A stretch of 64,000 nt of DNA from the NCBI GenBank assembly GCA_028820215.1, contig JAPPKD010000160.1, positions 62,001 through 126,000 on the forward strand. Reading direction: 5' to 3'. This DNA comes from Spirochaetaceae bacterium. GTDB taxonomy: Bacteria; Spirochaetota; Spirochaetia; SZUA-6; Bin103. Made by a program: the position numbers and the translations under genes. Shown piece after piece: positions 25,146 to 33,610 of the stretch; position 1 is the stretch's first letter; each line of letters begins with the position of its first letter. The notes beneath the pieces were generated by a model that was given only the letters and a program-made list of their open reading frames with translations, did not search any database and was not told where the DNA came from.

Positions 25146-27383
25146 TCAGCGCTCCGGGCGCGGCCGGCGGGCGATCAGCTTGCCGGCCGGCTCGCCAAGC
25201 TCGGTGCGGGCGCGCCGCCCGGCCGCCTCGTGCATGGCCTCCTGGCTTCGATGGAAGGGCTCGTCCGCCGAGGACCGCCTCACCCGGACGTACGTGCCGT
25301 CGCTGCGCAGCCGGTAGGCGTTGGTGTTGTCAGAGAACGCTGATTCCAGTATCTCCAGCGCGCGGCGCTTCAGCCGGGGATCCGCGATCGGGACCATCAG
25401 CTCCACGCGGCGGCTGAGGTTGCGCGGCATCCAGTCGGCGCTCGCCAGGTAGCACTCGTCGGCGCCGCCTGCGCGCACGTAGAGCAGGCGCGCGTGCTCG
25501 AGGTAGCGGTCGATGACCGACACCACCGTGATGTTGCGGCTCATGCCGCGCCGCTCCGGGATCAGCAGGCACTCGCCGCGTACGTTCAGCTTGATGGTGA
25601 CGCCGGCGCGCGAGGCGGCGTACAGGGCGTCGATCACGTCGCGGTCGGTGAGCTGGTTGAGCTTGGCCATGATCAGCGGCTCTTCGTTCGCCGGCCGCGC
25701 CGCCTCGCGCTCGATCATGGCCAGCAGGCGCTGCTTGAGGGTGGTGGGCGCCATGGTCAGGCGGCGCAGGTTCGGGACCGTGGAGTAGCCGGTGATCGCG
25801 TTGAAGAACAGGCCGGCCTCCATGGCCAGCTCGTCGTCGGCGGTCAGGAGCCCGACGTCCGTGTACAGGCGCGCCGTGTCGTCGCGGTAGTTGCCGGTTC
25901 CCAGGTGGACGTAGCGGCGGATGCGGCCGGATTCGCGGCGGACGATCAGGAGCGCCTTCGCGTGCACCTTGTGCCAGGCGATGCCGTACACGACGATCGC
26001 GCCCTGCCGCTCCAGGAGCGCCGCACGCTCCAGGTTGCGCTCCTCGTCGAAGCGCGCTTTCACCTCCACCAGCACCGTCACCTGCTTGCCCGCCTCCGCC
26101 GCCCGTCCCAGCGCGGCCACGATCGGCGACTCGCGCGACACCCGGTACAGCGTCATCTTGATCGCCAGCACGTCGGAATCGTCCGCGGCCTGCTTCAGCA
26201 GGTGCACGACGGCGTCGAACGACTCGTAGGGGTGGTGCAGCATGCGGTCGCGCGTGCGGATCACGTCCCAGATCGTCTCGGTGCCGTCCAGCCAGAGCGG
26301 GCGCACCGGTTCCCACGGCTCGAACCGCAGGCGGTCGAGCCCCGGCATGTCGACCAGGCTGGACCAGCCGGCCAGGTCCATCGGCCCGTCGCAGGCATAA
26401 ACGTCCGCCGGCTCCACCGCCAACTCGGCGGCCAGCACCCGGCACAGCTCGCAGTCGGCGTCCGACACCTCCAGGCGCACCGCCACCCCGCCGCGCCGCG
26501 CCGAGATGACCTCTTCCATGGCCTCGACGAAGTCGTCGTCGCGCAGCTCGTCCACCTCTGCGTCGCCCGAGCGGGTGACGCGGAACCGGATGCTGTCCAG
26601 GATGCGGAAGCCGGGAAACAGCAGGTCGGCGTTGCCGGCGACCAAGTCCTCCAGCAGCGCGTAGGTGACGGCTGGTGCTCGGCGGCCGGCGCCTTGATGT
26701 GCTGATCCCGCTTCACTCCCTCGGCCGGTGCCCGCTCCCTCCCGCGGGACCGGCACCAGCCGGTCGAGGGTGCCCGGCAGCGGCACCACGGCGACCACGG
26801 GGCCGGCGCCGGCCGTGGCCGCGGCGGACGCGGATCGTGCCTGCTCGTCGGCCGGCTCCAGCAGGAAGCCCACGTGCAGCCGCAGGCTCGGCAGCGGCAC
26901 GCTCTCCTCGCCCGTGATGCGCACCGGGGTGAGGGCCGGGTGGATCTGGCTCCGGAAGTGGTCCCGCAGCAATTCCAGGGTGCCGAGCGGGTAGGCGTCG
27001 CGCTCGAGGATGCGCACGCCGGCATCGGTCAGCGGCGGCAGCACCCGCCGGCGCAGGCAGTCGGTCTGGCCGCGCACGATGCGCTCGACGCGGCCGCGCA
27101 CCTCAGCCAGCCGGCGGCCGGCGTCGCCGGCGCGCCGTAGCGCGGGCACGCGCACCATGAAGAACTCGTCCAGATTGGTGCCGACGATGCTCAGGAAGCG
27201 CAGGCGCTCCAGCAGCGGCGTGGCGGCCGTGTCCGCCCGGTCAAGCACGCGGCGGTTGAACGCCAGCCAGCTCAGCGCGCCGTCGAGATAGCGTGCCGGC
27301 GGCAGGGGACCGGCCTCCCGAGGGCGCACTCTCGCCGGCGAGGTCGCGGGGGTAGCGGCGTCCGGCGTCCCGCTGGCGGGCAT
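25146..27383 (-). CDS. ppk1: Polyphosphate kinase 1
   Basis: Ppk1 reversibly polymerises the gamma-phosphate of ATP into polyphosphate. The N-terminal domain opens with YLDGALSWLAFNRRVLDRA; the catalytic domains carry IKMTLYRVSRESPIV, KARFDEERNLERAALLE and GIAWHKVHAKALLIVRR, where the histidine near 469 is the one phosphorylated in the family, and YVHLGTGNYRDDTARLYTD. A low-complexity insertion of some 50 residues interrupts the second domain. ATG 27383 is used; ATG 27407 would add eight residues. It is convergent with phoU and divergent from the ROK kinase, fitting a phosphate storage island. Confidence 0.93.
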   Translation of the reverse strand: MPASGTPDAATPATSPARVRPREAGPLPPARYLDGALSWLAFNRRVLDRADTAATPLLERLRFLSIVGTNLDEFFMVRVPALRRAGDAGRRLAEVRGRVERIVRGQTDCLRRRVLPPLTDAGVRILERDAYPLGTLELLRDHFRSQIHPALTPVRITGEESVPLPSLRLHVGFLLEPADEQARSASAAATAGAGPVVAVVPLPGTLDRLVPVPREGAGTGRGSEAGSAHQGAGRRAPAVTYALLEDLVAGNADLLFPGFRILDSIRFRVTRSGDAEVDELRDDDFVEAMEEVISARRGGVAVRLEVSDADCELCRVLAAELAVEPADVYACDGPMDLAGWSSLVDMPGLDRLRFEPWEPVRPLWLDGTETIWDVIRTRDRMLHHPYESFDAVVHLLKQAADDSDVLAIKMTLYRVSRESPIVAALGRAAEAGKQVTVLVEVKARFDEERNLERAALLERQGAIVVYGIAWHKVHAKALLIVRRESGRIRRYVHLGTGNYRDDTARLYTDVGLLTADDELAMEAGLFFNAITGYSTVPNLRRLTMAPTTLKQRLLAMIEREAARPANEEPLIMAKLNQLTDRDVIDALYAASRAGVTIKLNVRGECLLIPERRGMSRNITVVSVIDRYLEHARLLYVRAGGADECYLASADWMPRNLSRRVELMVPIADPRLKRRALEILESAFSDNTNAYRLRSDGTYVRVRRSSADEPFHRSQEAMHEAAGRRARTELGEPAGKLIARRPRPER

Positions 27384-27461
27384 GCTGGCATGATAGCGCC
27401 CAATCATCGGAGAATCGCAACGCGGGCGGCAGAGTTCGGCCGCCCCGCGTGAGAGGTGCCC

Positions 27462-28424
27462 ATGGATGCGCTGGTGGTCGGCATCGACCTCGGCGGCTCG
27501 AAGATGCTCGCGACCGTGTACCGCGGCGCGAAGGCGCTGGGGTCGGACAAGCGCACGACCGACCCTACCGCCGGCGCGCGCGGCCTGGCGATGGGCTTGG
27601 TCGGCACCGTGCAGGCGGCCTTGGAGGACGCCGAGGTCAAGCGGTCGGCCGTGGCCGCGATCGGTATCGGCGCGCCGGGACCGATGGACGCGCAGCGCGG
27701 CACCTTGACCGGCTCGCCGAACCTGGGCGTTGCCGACTTCCCGATCCGGGACTGCCTGCAGGATGCATTCGGTGTTCCGGTGGTCGTCGAGAACGACGTC
27801 AGCGCCGGCACCTACGGCGAGCACCGCTTCGGCGCGGCGCGCGGCCGCCGGCACGTGGTCGGGGTGTTCCCCGGCACCGGGATCGGCGGCGGGCTGGTGC
27901 TGGACGGCCGCCTGTACCGCGGCGCCAACGGCAATGCCGGGGAGATCGGCCACATGATCGTGCAGCTCCACGGGCCGCTGTGCGGCTGCGGGCAATACGG
28001 GTGCCTTGAGGCGCTGGCCAGCCGCAGCGCCATCGCGCGCGACCTGATCGCCCAGGCCGCGATCGGCAAGGCGCCGGCCGTGACCGCGAAGGCCGGAACG
28101 GACGTGCGGTCGGTGCGCAGCAAGATGATCGCGCGCGTGCTGGCCGTCGGCGAGCAGCCAGGCGTCGAGCTGCTGGAGAGGGCGGCGGAGCGTCTGGGCA
28201 TCGGCATCGCCAACTGCGTCAACCTGCTCAACCCGGAGATGGTGGTGCTGGGCGGCGGCCTGGTGGAGAAGCTCGGCGACTGGCTGGTCGAGCGCACGGC
28301 CGACTCGATGCGCCGGCACGCGCTGCCGTCCCTGGGCGAGGGGGTCGAGGTCGTCGCGGCGACCCTCGGCGACGAGGCGGTCGTGCGCGGTGCCGCGGCG
28401 CTGGCGCAGGAGTCGCTGGCATGA
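27462..28424 (+). CDS. ROK-family sugar kinase, possibly polyphosphate- or ATP-dependent glucokinase
   Basis: A 320-residue ROK protein with phosphate motifs GIDLGGSKMLATVYRG at the N-terminus and FPGTGIGGGLVLDG in the middle, sugar-binding VVENDVSAGTYGE, and the zinc motif GHMIVQLHG ... CGCGQYGCLEALAS. ATG 27462 has GAGAGG five bases upstream. ROK proteins include glucokinases, fructokinases and polyphosphate glucokinases. The gene overlaps ppx as ATGA and is divergent from ppk1, which raises the possibility that it uses polyphosphate; the zinc motif, absent from the actinobacterial polyphosphate glucokinases as I know them, speaks more for an ATP enzyme. Confidence 0.85.
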   Translation: MDALVVGIDLGGSKMLATVYRGAKALGSDKRTTDPTAGARGLAMGLVGTVQAALEDAEVKRSAVAAIGIGAPGPMDAQRGTLTGSPNLGVADFPIRDCLQDAFGVPVVVENDVSAGTYGEHRFGAARGRRHVVGVFPGTGIGGGLVLDGRLYRGANGNAGEIGHMIVQLHGPLCGCGQYGCLEALASRSAIARDLIAQAAIGKAPAVTAKAGTDVRSVRSKMIARVLAVGEQPGVELLERAAERLGIGIANCVNLLNPEMVVLGGGLVEKLGDWLVERTADSMRRHALPSLGEGVEVVAATLGDEAVVRGAAALAQESLA

Positions 28425-29974
28425 GCGGCGGTGCGCCGGACGGCCGCAACGGCGCCGCGCGGGCGGTGATCGACATCGGCTCCAGCGCCATCCGCATGGT
28501 GGTCGGCGAGGTCGAGGCGACCGGGGCGATCCGCATCCTGGACCGCGCGGACCGGCCGGTGCCGCTCGGCCACGACGTGTTCGGCTCCGGCACGGCCAGC
28601 CGCACCACCATCGGCGCGTCGCTGGACGCACTGGCGTCCTTCCAGGAGCTGCTGCGCGGCTGGGGGATCGGCCCCGGCGAGACCACCGTGATCGCGACCA
28701 GCGCGCTGCGCGAGGCCGAGAACCGCGACACCTTCGTCGACCGGGTGGCGCTCCGCACCGGACTGGACGTGCGCGTGATCGACGGCGTGGAGGAGAACCG
28801 GCTGACCTACCTGGGCGCCGTGCACGCCATCAAGGCTGCGATCCCGCGGTTCGCGCGCTCGAACTCCCTGATCATGCAGATCGGCACGGGCAGCACGGAG
28901 TTCATGCTGCTGCGCCGCGGGCGGATGGCGTTCGTCCACTCGCTGAAGCTGGGCAGCGCCCGCATGGAGGACATGCTGCGGCCCATGCACGGCAATCCGG
29001 AGCGGCTGCGCCGCGTGCTGTCGGAGACCGTGGCCCCCACGCGCGAGGTGCTCAGCCACGAGCAGCCGCTCAAGCACATCCGCCGTTTCGTGGCAGGCGG
29101 CGGCGTGATCCGGCTGGCCGCCTCGCGCGCCGGGCGGCGGATCGCCGAGCACTGCTCGCTGATCGAGCGCCCGGCGCTGCAGGAGCTGATCCGCGGCCTG
29201 CAGGCGCTGCGGGTCGAGGAGCTCGTTCACGAGCTCTCGATCCCGTACGAGGACGCCGAGGGCATCCTGCCCGACCTGATCGTCTACGACCTGTTCCTGG
29301 AGTCGACGGCCGCCCAGCAGGTGATCGTCCCGGAGTTGAGCATCCGCGAGGGCGTGCTGCTGAGCGCCGCGCTCGACGACGAGGAGTCGCGCCGCGAGTT
29401 CGAGCGGCAGACGATCGCCTCGGCCCTGAGCGTGGCGCGCAAGTATCACGCCGAGGACCCGCACGTGCGCCACGTCACCAGGCTGGCGCTGGTCCTGTTC
29501 GACCTGCTGGCCGCCGATCACGGGCTCGGCCACCGCGAGCGGCTGCTGCTGAACGTGGCCGCGCTGCTGCACGAAGTCGGCAAGCTGATCAAGGCGTCCG
29601 GCCATCACAAGCACGGCGCCTACATCGTCGCCAACTCCGAGGTATTCGGCATCGACGAGCGGGACACGGCGGTGGTCGCCAACGTCGTGCGCTACCACCG
29701 CCGGGCGCTGCCTGCGATGTCCCACCCCATGTACGCGGAGCTCTCCCGCCGGCAGCGGCTGGTGGTCAACAAGCTGGCGGCGATCCTGCGGGTCGCCGAC
29801 GCGCTGGACGTCAGCCACCTGGGCCGCGTCGACCGCTTCGACGCCGAGCGCGCCGGGGACGTGCTGCGCCTGAAGTGCGGGTATCAGGGCGACCTGTCCC
29901 TGGAGCGGATGGCGCTGGCCCGCAAGGGGGAGCTGATGGATCAGGTCTTCGGGTTGCGCGTCGAGCTCTCCTGA
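28421..29974 (+). CDS. Ppx/GppA exopolyphosphatase with HD-type C-terminal domain
   Basis: The 517-residue protein hydrolyses polyphosphate ends or pppGpp. Its ASKHA phosphatase half has AVIDIGSSAIRMVVGEV, ATSALREAENRDTFVDRV, VIDGVEENRLTYLGA (the catalytic glutamate region) and IGTGSTEFMLL. A C-terminal HD-like domain follows with LLHEVGKLIKASGHHKHGAYI and NVVRYHRRALP. The glycine-serine loop IGTGSTE replaces the more common DIGGGSTE. ATG 28421 overlaps the ROK stop. Together with ppk1 and the CHAD gene it completes a polyphosphate synthesis, breakdown and binding set. Confidence 0.88.
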   Translation: MSGGAPDGRNGAARAVIDIGSSAIRMVVGEVEATGAIRILDRADRPVPLGHDVFGSGTASRTTIGASLDALASFQELLRGWGIGPGETTVIATSALREAENRDTFVDRVALRTGLDVRVIDGVEENRLTYLGAVHAIKAAIPRFARSNSLIMQIGTGSTEFMLLRRGRMAFVHSLKLGSARMEDMLRPMHGNPERLRRVLSETVAPTREVLSHEQPLKHIRRFVAGGGVIRLAASRAGRRIAEHCSLIERPALQELIRGLQALRVEELVHELSIPYEDAEGILPDLIVYDLFLESTAAQQVIVPELSIREGVLLSAALDDEESRREFERQTIASALSVARKYHAEDPHVRHVTRLALVLFDLLAADHGLGHRERLLLNVAALLHEVGKLIKASGHHKHGAYIVANSEVFGIDERDTAVVANVVRYHRRALPAMSHPMYAELSRRQRLVVNKLAAILRVADALDVSHLGRVDRFDAERAGDVLRLKCGYQGDLSLERMALARKGELMDQVFGLRVELS

Positions 29975-30031
29975 AGGCCGGCCCGAAACGGCTCACGACC
30001 GCCCGGCACATGGTACGATCAAAGGGTCCGA

Positions 30032-30280
30032 GTGGTGAATACGAACGCAGACCAGGGGGCCGGCGCGGCGACCATCATCAAGGCGTCCGAATTCAAGGCC
30101 AAGTGTCTTCAGCTCATGGATCGTGTCGCGGATACAGGGGAAGAGATCGTGATAACCAAGAATGGGCGTCCGGTATCGCGACTGGTACCCTATCGGACCA
30201 GACCACGAAGCTTGTTCGGCATAGACCGCGGCAGAATCGAGTTGGTTGGCGACATCATCGATCCGATCGATGTGGACTGA
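30032..30280 (+). CDS. Phd/YefM-type antitoxin without a visible toxin
   Basis: An 82-residue protein reading ATIIKASEFKAKCLQLMDRV then EEIVITKNGRPVSRLVPY, the N-terminal dimerisation and DNA-binding fold of Phd/YefM antitoxins. The short C-terminus (LFGIDRGRIELVGDIIDPID) is typical of Phd proteins paired with PIN toxins. It starts at GTG 30032. The following 90 bases lead straight to the CHAD gene and hold no PIN or Doc frame, so this is an orphan antitoxin, perhaps left after toxin loss. Confidence 0.75.
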   Translation: MVNTNADQGAGAATIIKASEFKAKCLQLMDRVADTGEEIVITKNGRPVSRLVPYRTRPRSLFGIDRGRIELVGDIIDPIDVD

Positions 30281-30373
30281 GACTGGGAGAAAACGGGAGC
30301 TTGGCACCGGAGCCGACCGACGGTTTGGCTGCGCTACTCCATGCCTCGTCTGTATAGTACCGGGCTTGAGCCC

Positions 30374-31378
30374 ATGGACAGCTCACGGGCGGACGGTCTG
30401 TTGGAGCGGCCGGTGGTGGAGACGGTGGCCGCGCTGGTCGACCGCTACCTGTCGCAGGCCGAACGGGCGGTCCGGCACGTAGGGCGGCCCGGCAAGCCGG
30501 AGGCGCTGCACGACTTCCGCGTCGCGTTGCGCCGGTGCCGCGGCGTGCTGCGCGCCTACCGGCCTTGGCTGGGCCGGGCCGCTGGCAAGCGGGTGCGGTC
30601 GGCGCTGCGCCGGTTGATGCGGCGGACCAACAAGGGGCGCGACGCGGAGGTGCAGATCGCGTGGCTGGTGGGCGTCCGCGCGGCGCTGCGGCGCAGCGAA
30701 CGGGCCGGCCTCAACCACCTGCTGGAGCGGCTGCGCCGGCGGCGGCACGCCGGCCACGCCGCCGCGGCGGCCGCGGTGCGCAGCCGCTTCGAGCGGCTGG
30801 ACGCGGAGTTGCGCGCACGTCTGGAGCAGGCGGTGCCGGCGCCGCTGACGTTTGGCCGTGCGTTCGGTGAGCGGCTGCAGGAGTACGCGGCCGACACAGG
30901 CGCCCGCTTGGCGGCGGCCGCGAAGGCTGCCAGCGACGACGAGCTCCACGACGCGCGGTTGGTCGTGAAGCGCCTGCGCTACCTCGTTGAACCAGCGGTC
31001 GGCGGTCTCACTGGAGGTGCTGCGGAGGCTGCGGAGCTGAAACGCCTGCAGGACGTGTTGGGCGAGCTCAACGACGCCCGCGTCCTGGCCGCGGCTGTCG
31101 ACCGGGAACTGACGCGGGTCTCCGCCGCGCAGACCGCGAGGCTGCGGCGGCTGGCCCTCTCCGGCACGGAGGAGGAGCTGGCTCGCGCCCGCCGTCGAGA
31201 CGAGCGGCTTGGGCTGCTGCGTATCATGCGGCTGCTCGAAGGGCGCCGGCAGGAGTTGCTGGCAGTGCTGCGCCGCGACCACCTCGCCGCGGCGCGGGAC
31301 ACCTGCGCGGCGCTCGGACGCGAGGGCGAGGCCTTGGCCGGTGGCAGCGTCGAGCCGGCGCCGGCGGACCACCGATGA
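30374..31378 (+). CDS. CHAD-domain protein (polyphosphate-binding helical domain)
   Basis: CHAD domains are helical bundles with conserved histidines and many basic residues that bind polyphosphate. This 334-residue protein shows two halves of the domain: ALHDFRVALRRCRGVLRAYRPWL near the start and DDELHDARLVVKRLRYLVEP in the middle, each with the H-D-x-R-V-x-x-R/K-R pattern. Arginine is extremely frequent. ATG 30374 is preferred over 30341 because the conserved part begins soon after it. No CYTH domain is attached. It lies downstream of ppx and supports local polyphosphate metabolism. Confidence 0.85.
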   Translation: MDSSRADGLLERPVVETVAALVDRYLSQAERAVRHVGRPGKPEALHDFRVALRRCRGVLRAYRPWLGRAAGKRVRSALRRLMRRTNKGRDAEVQIAWLVGVRAALRRSERAGLNHLLERLRRRRHAGHAAAAAAVRSRFERLDAELRARLEQAVPAPLTFGRAFGERLQEYAADTGARLAAAAKAASDDELHDARLVVKRLRYLVEPAVGGLTGGAAEAAELKRLQDVLGELNDARVLAAAVDRELTRVSAAQTARLRRLALSGTEEELARARRRDERLGLLRIMRLLEGRRQELLAVLRRDHLAAARDTCAALGREGEALAGGSVEPAPADHR

Positions 31379-31442
31379 CGCGCATGGCCCCACCCGGTGC
31401 GCGCCGGTACACTGGGACAGACGCGGTGCGGGGGTTGGAGGC

Positions 31443-31988
31443 ATGGCGGTCGTCGTAGCAGGCAAACGGAAGCTCACCTATACGGAGTACGCGCTGATCC
31501 CGGAGGACCGCAACCGGCACGAGATCATCGATGGCGATCACTACGTGAGTCCGGCCCCGACCATCTATCACCAGGAATTGGCCGCACGGCTCTACGAGTT
31601 GCTGCGAACGACGTTCGGGAGCACTGGCAGGGGGCGGGTGCTGTTCGCGCCGGTCGACGTCGAGCTGACCGAGACGGACATCGTCCAGCCGGATCTGCTC
31701 GTGGTGATGGCAGAGCACGATTCGATCGTGACCCGGACGCGCATCATCGGGGCACCGGACCTCTTGGTCGAGATCCTCTCGCCGTCGAATCCCCGGTACG
31801 ACACGGTGCTCAAGCTGGAACTGTACCGGCGCGCGGGGGTAGGGGAGTACTGGATCGTCGATCCCGAGGAGCGGCAAGTAACCGTGTACGCTCGTTCGGA
31901 GCAAGGCTTGGTCGAGCTGCCGCCCGTACACGGCGAGGTCACCTCACCGCTCGTCGGCGGTACAGTGGCGATTCAGCAGATCTGGTAG
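31443..31988 (+). CDS. Uma2-family (DUF820) putative endonuclease
   Basis: The 181-residue protein has the PD-(D/E)xK-like order of the Uma2 family: LTYTEYALIPEDRNRHEIIDGDHYVSPAP, then VELTETDIVQPDLLVVM with the acidic residues, LLVEILSPSNPRYDTVLKLELY with E and the D-x-x-x-K pair, and GVGEYWIVDPEERQVTVY. Family members are abundant in bacteria with many accessory genes, and their target is unknown. ATG 31443 is used. It overlaps the next transporter frame by a few bases. It sits among toxin-antitoxin genes, in keeping with a mobile or defensive role. Confidence 0.85.
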   Translation: MAVVVAGKRKLTYTEYALIPEDRNRHEIIDGDHYVSPAPTIYHQELAARLYELLRTTFGSTGRGRVLFAPVDVELTETDIVQPDLLVVMAEHDSIVTRTRIIGAPDLLVEILSPSNPRYDTVLKLELYRRAGVGEYWIVDPEERQVTVYARSEQGLVELPPVHGEVTSPLVGGTVAIQQIW

Positions 31989-32875
31989 CACCGGCAGGCC
32001 GGGAGCGGCGGGCGCTGCTCTACGCCCTGATCAGCGTCGCGCTCTGGTCGACGGTCGCGACCGGCTTCAAGCTGGGGCTGCGGGAGCTGCAACCGGTGCA
32101 GCTCCTGTTCCTGGGCTGCGTGGTGGCGCTGGCGTTCTTCGCCGCGGCGCGACCCTTCGTCAGCGCGCCGATGAACCTGCGCCGGCACCTCGCCGCCGCG
32201 TGCCTGGGGCTGCTCAATCCGCTCGGCTACTACCTGGTGCTGTTCGAGGCGTACGACCGCCTGCCGGCGCAGATCGCGCAGCCGCTCAACTACCTGTGGG
32301 CGGTAACCCTGGCGCTACTGGCGATCCCGGTGCTGAAGCAGCGCCTGTCGCTGCGCGGCTGGATCGGCGTCGCGGTCAGCTACGCCGGCGTCGCCGTGCT
32401 GCTGACCCGCGGCGGATCGGCGGGGCTGGGCCGCTTCGACACCGTCGGGGTCGCGCTGGCGCTGGGCAGCACCGTCCTGTGGGCGGGCTACTGGCTGCTC
32501 ACGGTGAGGATCGGCGCGCACGCGGTGCCGCTCATGCTGAACGGCTTCGCCGCGGCCACGGTGGCGATCGGCGTGATCTGCGCGGCCACCGCCGGCCTGC
32601 CGGCGATCACGCCGGCGAACCTGGGCTACGGCGCCTGGGTGGGGCTCGTGGAGATGGGCGTGGCCTTCCTGCTCTGGCAGCGCGCGCTCGCCCTGACCGC
32701 GGTGGCCGGCCGCCTGGGCCAACTCATCTTCCTGTCGCCGTTCCTGTCGCTGGTCCTGATCGCCACCGTGCTCGGCGAGCGCATCCACCCCAGCGCGCCG
32801 GTCGCCCTGGCCATGATCGTCGCCGGCCTTGCGCTGTCCAGACGGCGCGCCGCGGGAGTAAACCGCGATGCGTGA
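31982..32875 (+). CDS. EamA/DMT-superfamily transporter, uncertain non-ATG start
   Basis: A ten-helix drug/metabolite transporter with two EamA repeats: the first opens LLYALISVALWSTVATGFKLGL and the second begins near GVALALGSTVLWAGYWLL. GERIHPSAPVALAMIVAGLAL closes the second repeat as usual. The frame has no ATG, GTG or TTG before the first helix. CTG 31982, which overlaps the Uma2 stop, keeps the positively charged RERR before helix one and is used here; CTG 32015, preceded by GGGAG, is the alternative. The exported substrate cannot be inferred, though amino acids or their analogues are common. Confidence 0.8.
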   Translation: MVAPAGRERRALLYALISVALWSTVATGFKLGLRELQPVQLLFLGCVVALAFFAAARPFVSAPMNLRRHLAAACLGLLNPLGYYLVLFEAYDRLPAQIAQPLNYLWAVTLALLAIPVLKQRLSLRGWIGVAVSYAGVAVLLTRGGSAGLGRFDTVGVALALGSTVLWAGYWLLTVRIGAHAVPLMLNGFAAATVAIGVICAATAGLPAITPANLGYGAWVGLVEMGVAFLLWQRALALTAVAGRLGQLIFLSPFLSLVLIATVLGERIHPSAPVALAMIVAGLALSRRRAAGVNRDA

Positions 32876-32915
32876 TGCTTGACATCACGCACTGATGACC
32901 GGCAGGCTGCGGCGC

Positions 32916-33140
32916 ATGAGGACGACCTTGAACCTCTCCGCGGAGGCGTTGGCAAAGGTGCGGCAGCTCGCGCAGCAACGGCGCACCACCCTGGGGGCCG
33001 TCGCGTCGGAGTTGATCCTGAAAGCTCTGCAGCCGGAGAGCGGACCGGCCGTCAGGAACGGGGTGCCGATCTTTCCGGCGCAGGATGGAGCCGCCCCGGA
33101 CCTTCACCTGGTCAACCGGCTCCGCGACGAGGGAGCGTGA
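32916..33140 (+). CDS. VapB-like ribbon-helix-helix antitoxin
   Basis: From ATG 32916 the 74-residue product has a short strand RTTLNLSAEALAKVRQLA and the RHH helices (RRTTLGAVASELILKAL), then a proline-rich, acidic tail ending in LHLVNRLRDEGA that would cap the PIN toxin. ATG 32895 would add seven residues. The TGA overlaps the toxin GTG as GTGA, so the two are coupled. It is intact, in contrast to several neighbouring toxin-antitoxin remnants. Confidence 0.78.
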   Translation: MRTTLNLSAEALAKVRQLAQQRRTTLGAVASELILKALQPESGPAVRNGVPIFPAQDGAAPDLHLVNRLRDEGA

Positions 33141-33571
33141 GCTACCTGCTCGACGTCAACTACCTGGTGGCGCTGTTCGACGCCCGGCACGTGAATCACG
33201 ATGCCGCGCACCGCCGGTTCGGGACGTTCGCCGCCGACTGGGCGACCTGCTCGACCACGGAGAACGGGTGTGTCCGTGTATTGTCGAACCCGGCGTATCC
33301 GACGGTGTCGGCGACGCCTGTCGAGGTGCTCGATCGGCTGGCACGGTTCTGCGACTCGGGCGGTCACAGCTACTGGGAAGATGATCGGTCCCTCCGGCGT
33401 TCCCTGGACGATGACGTGAAGAGACGACTGCAGGGCCACCAGCAACTAACCGATTTCCACCTCGCGGTGCTGGCGGCGCACCGGCGCGGACACCTCGTCA
33501 CGTTCGACGGCCGGCTGCTCCGGTCACTGACCGGCACGAACCTGGAAGGGGCGGTGTTCCTGGTCGAGTAG
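33137..33571 (+). CDS. VapC-type PIN-domain ribonuclease toxin
   Basis: This 144-residue protein is a PIN nuclease: LLDVNYLVALFDARH supplies the first acidic residue, CSTTENGCVRVLSNP the glutamate, and LTDFHLAVLAAHRRGHLVTFD the last two aspartates. All four metal-binding positions are present, so it should be active on RNA when free of VapB. GTG 33137 overlaps the antitoxin stop by four bases. A separate PIN toxin with a Phd-type antitoxin lies at 39567-40183 and is not closely similar. Confidence 0.85.
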   Translation: MSYLLDVNYLVALFDARHVNHDAAHRRFGTFAADWATCSTTENGCVRVLSNPAYPTVSATPVEVLDRLARFCDSGGHSYWEDDRSLRRSLDDDVKRRLQGHQQLTDFHLAVLAAHRRGHLVTFDGRLLRSLTGTNLEGAVFLVE

Positions 33572-33610
33572 GAATTGGGCCCGGCATGCGCGCGGGCGGG
33601 TTGCGGGGCG

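Noticed and set aside
25146..28631. Minus-strand frame that would extend Ppk1 upstream by more than 400 residues
   Set aside because: The extension lies opposite the ROK gene and is composed of shadow codons; Ppk1 begins at 27383 or 27407.
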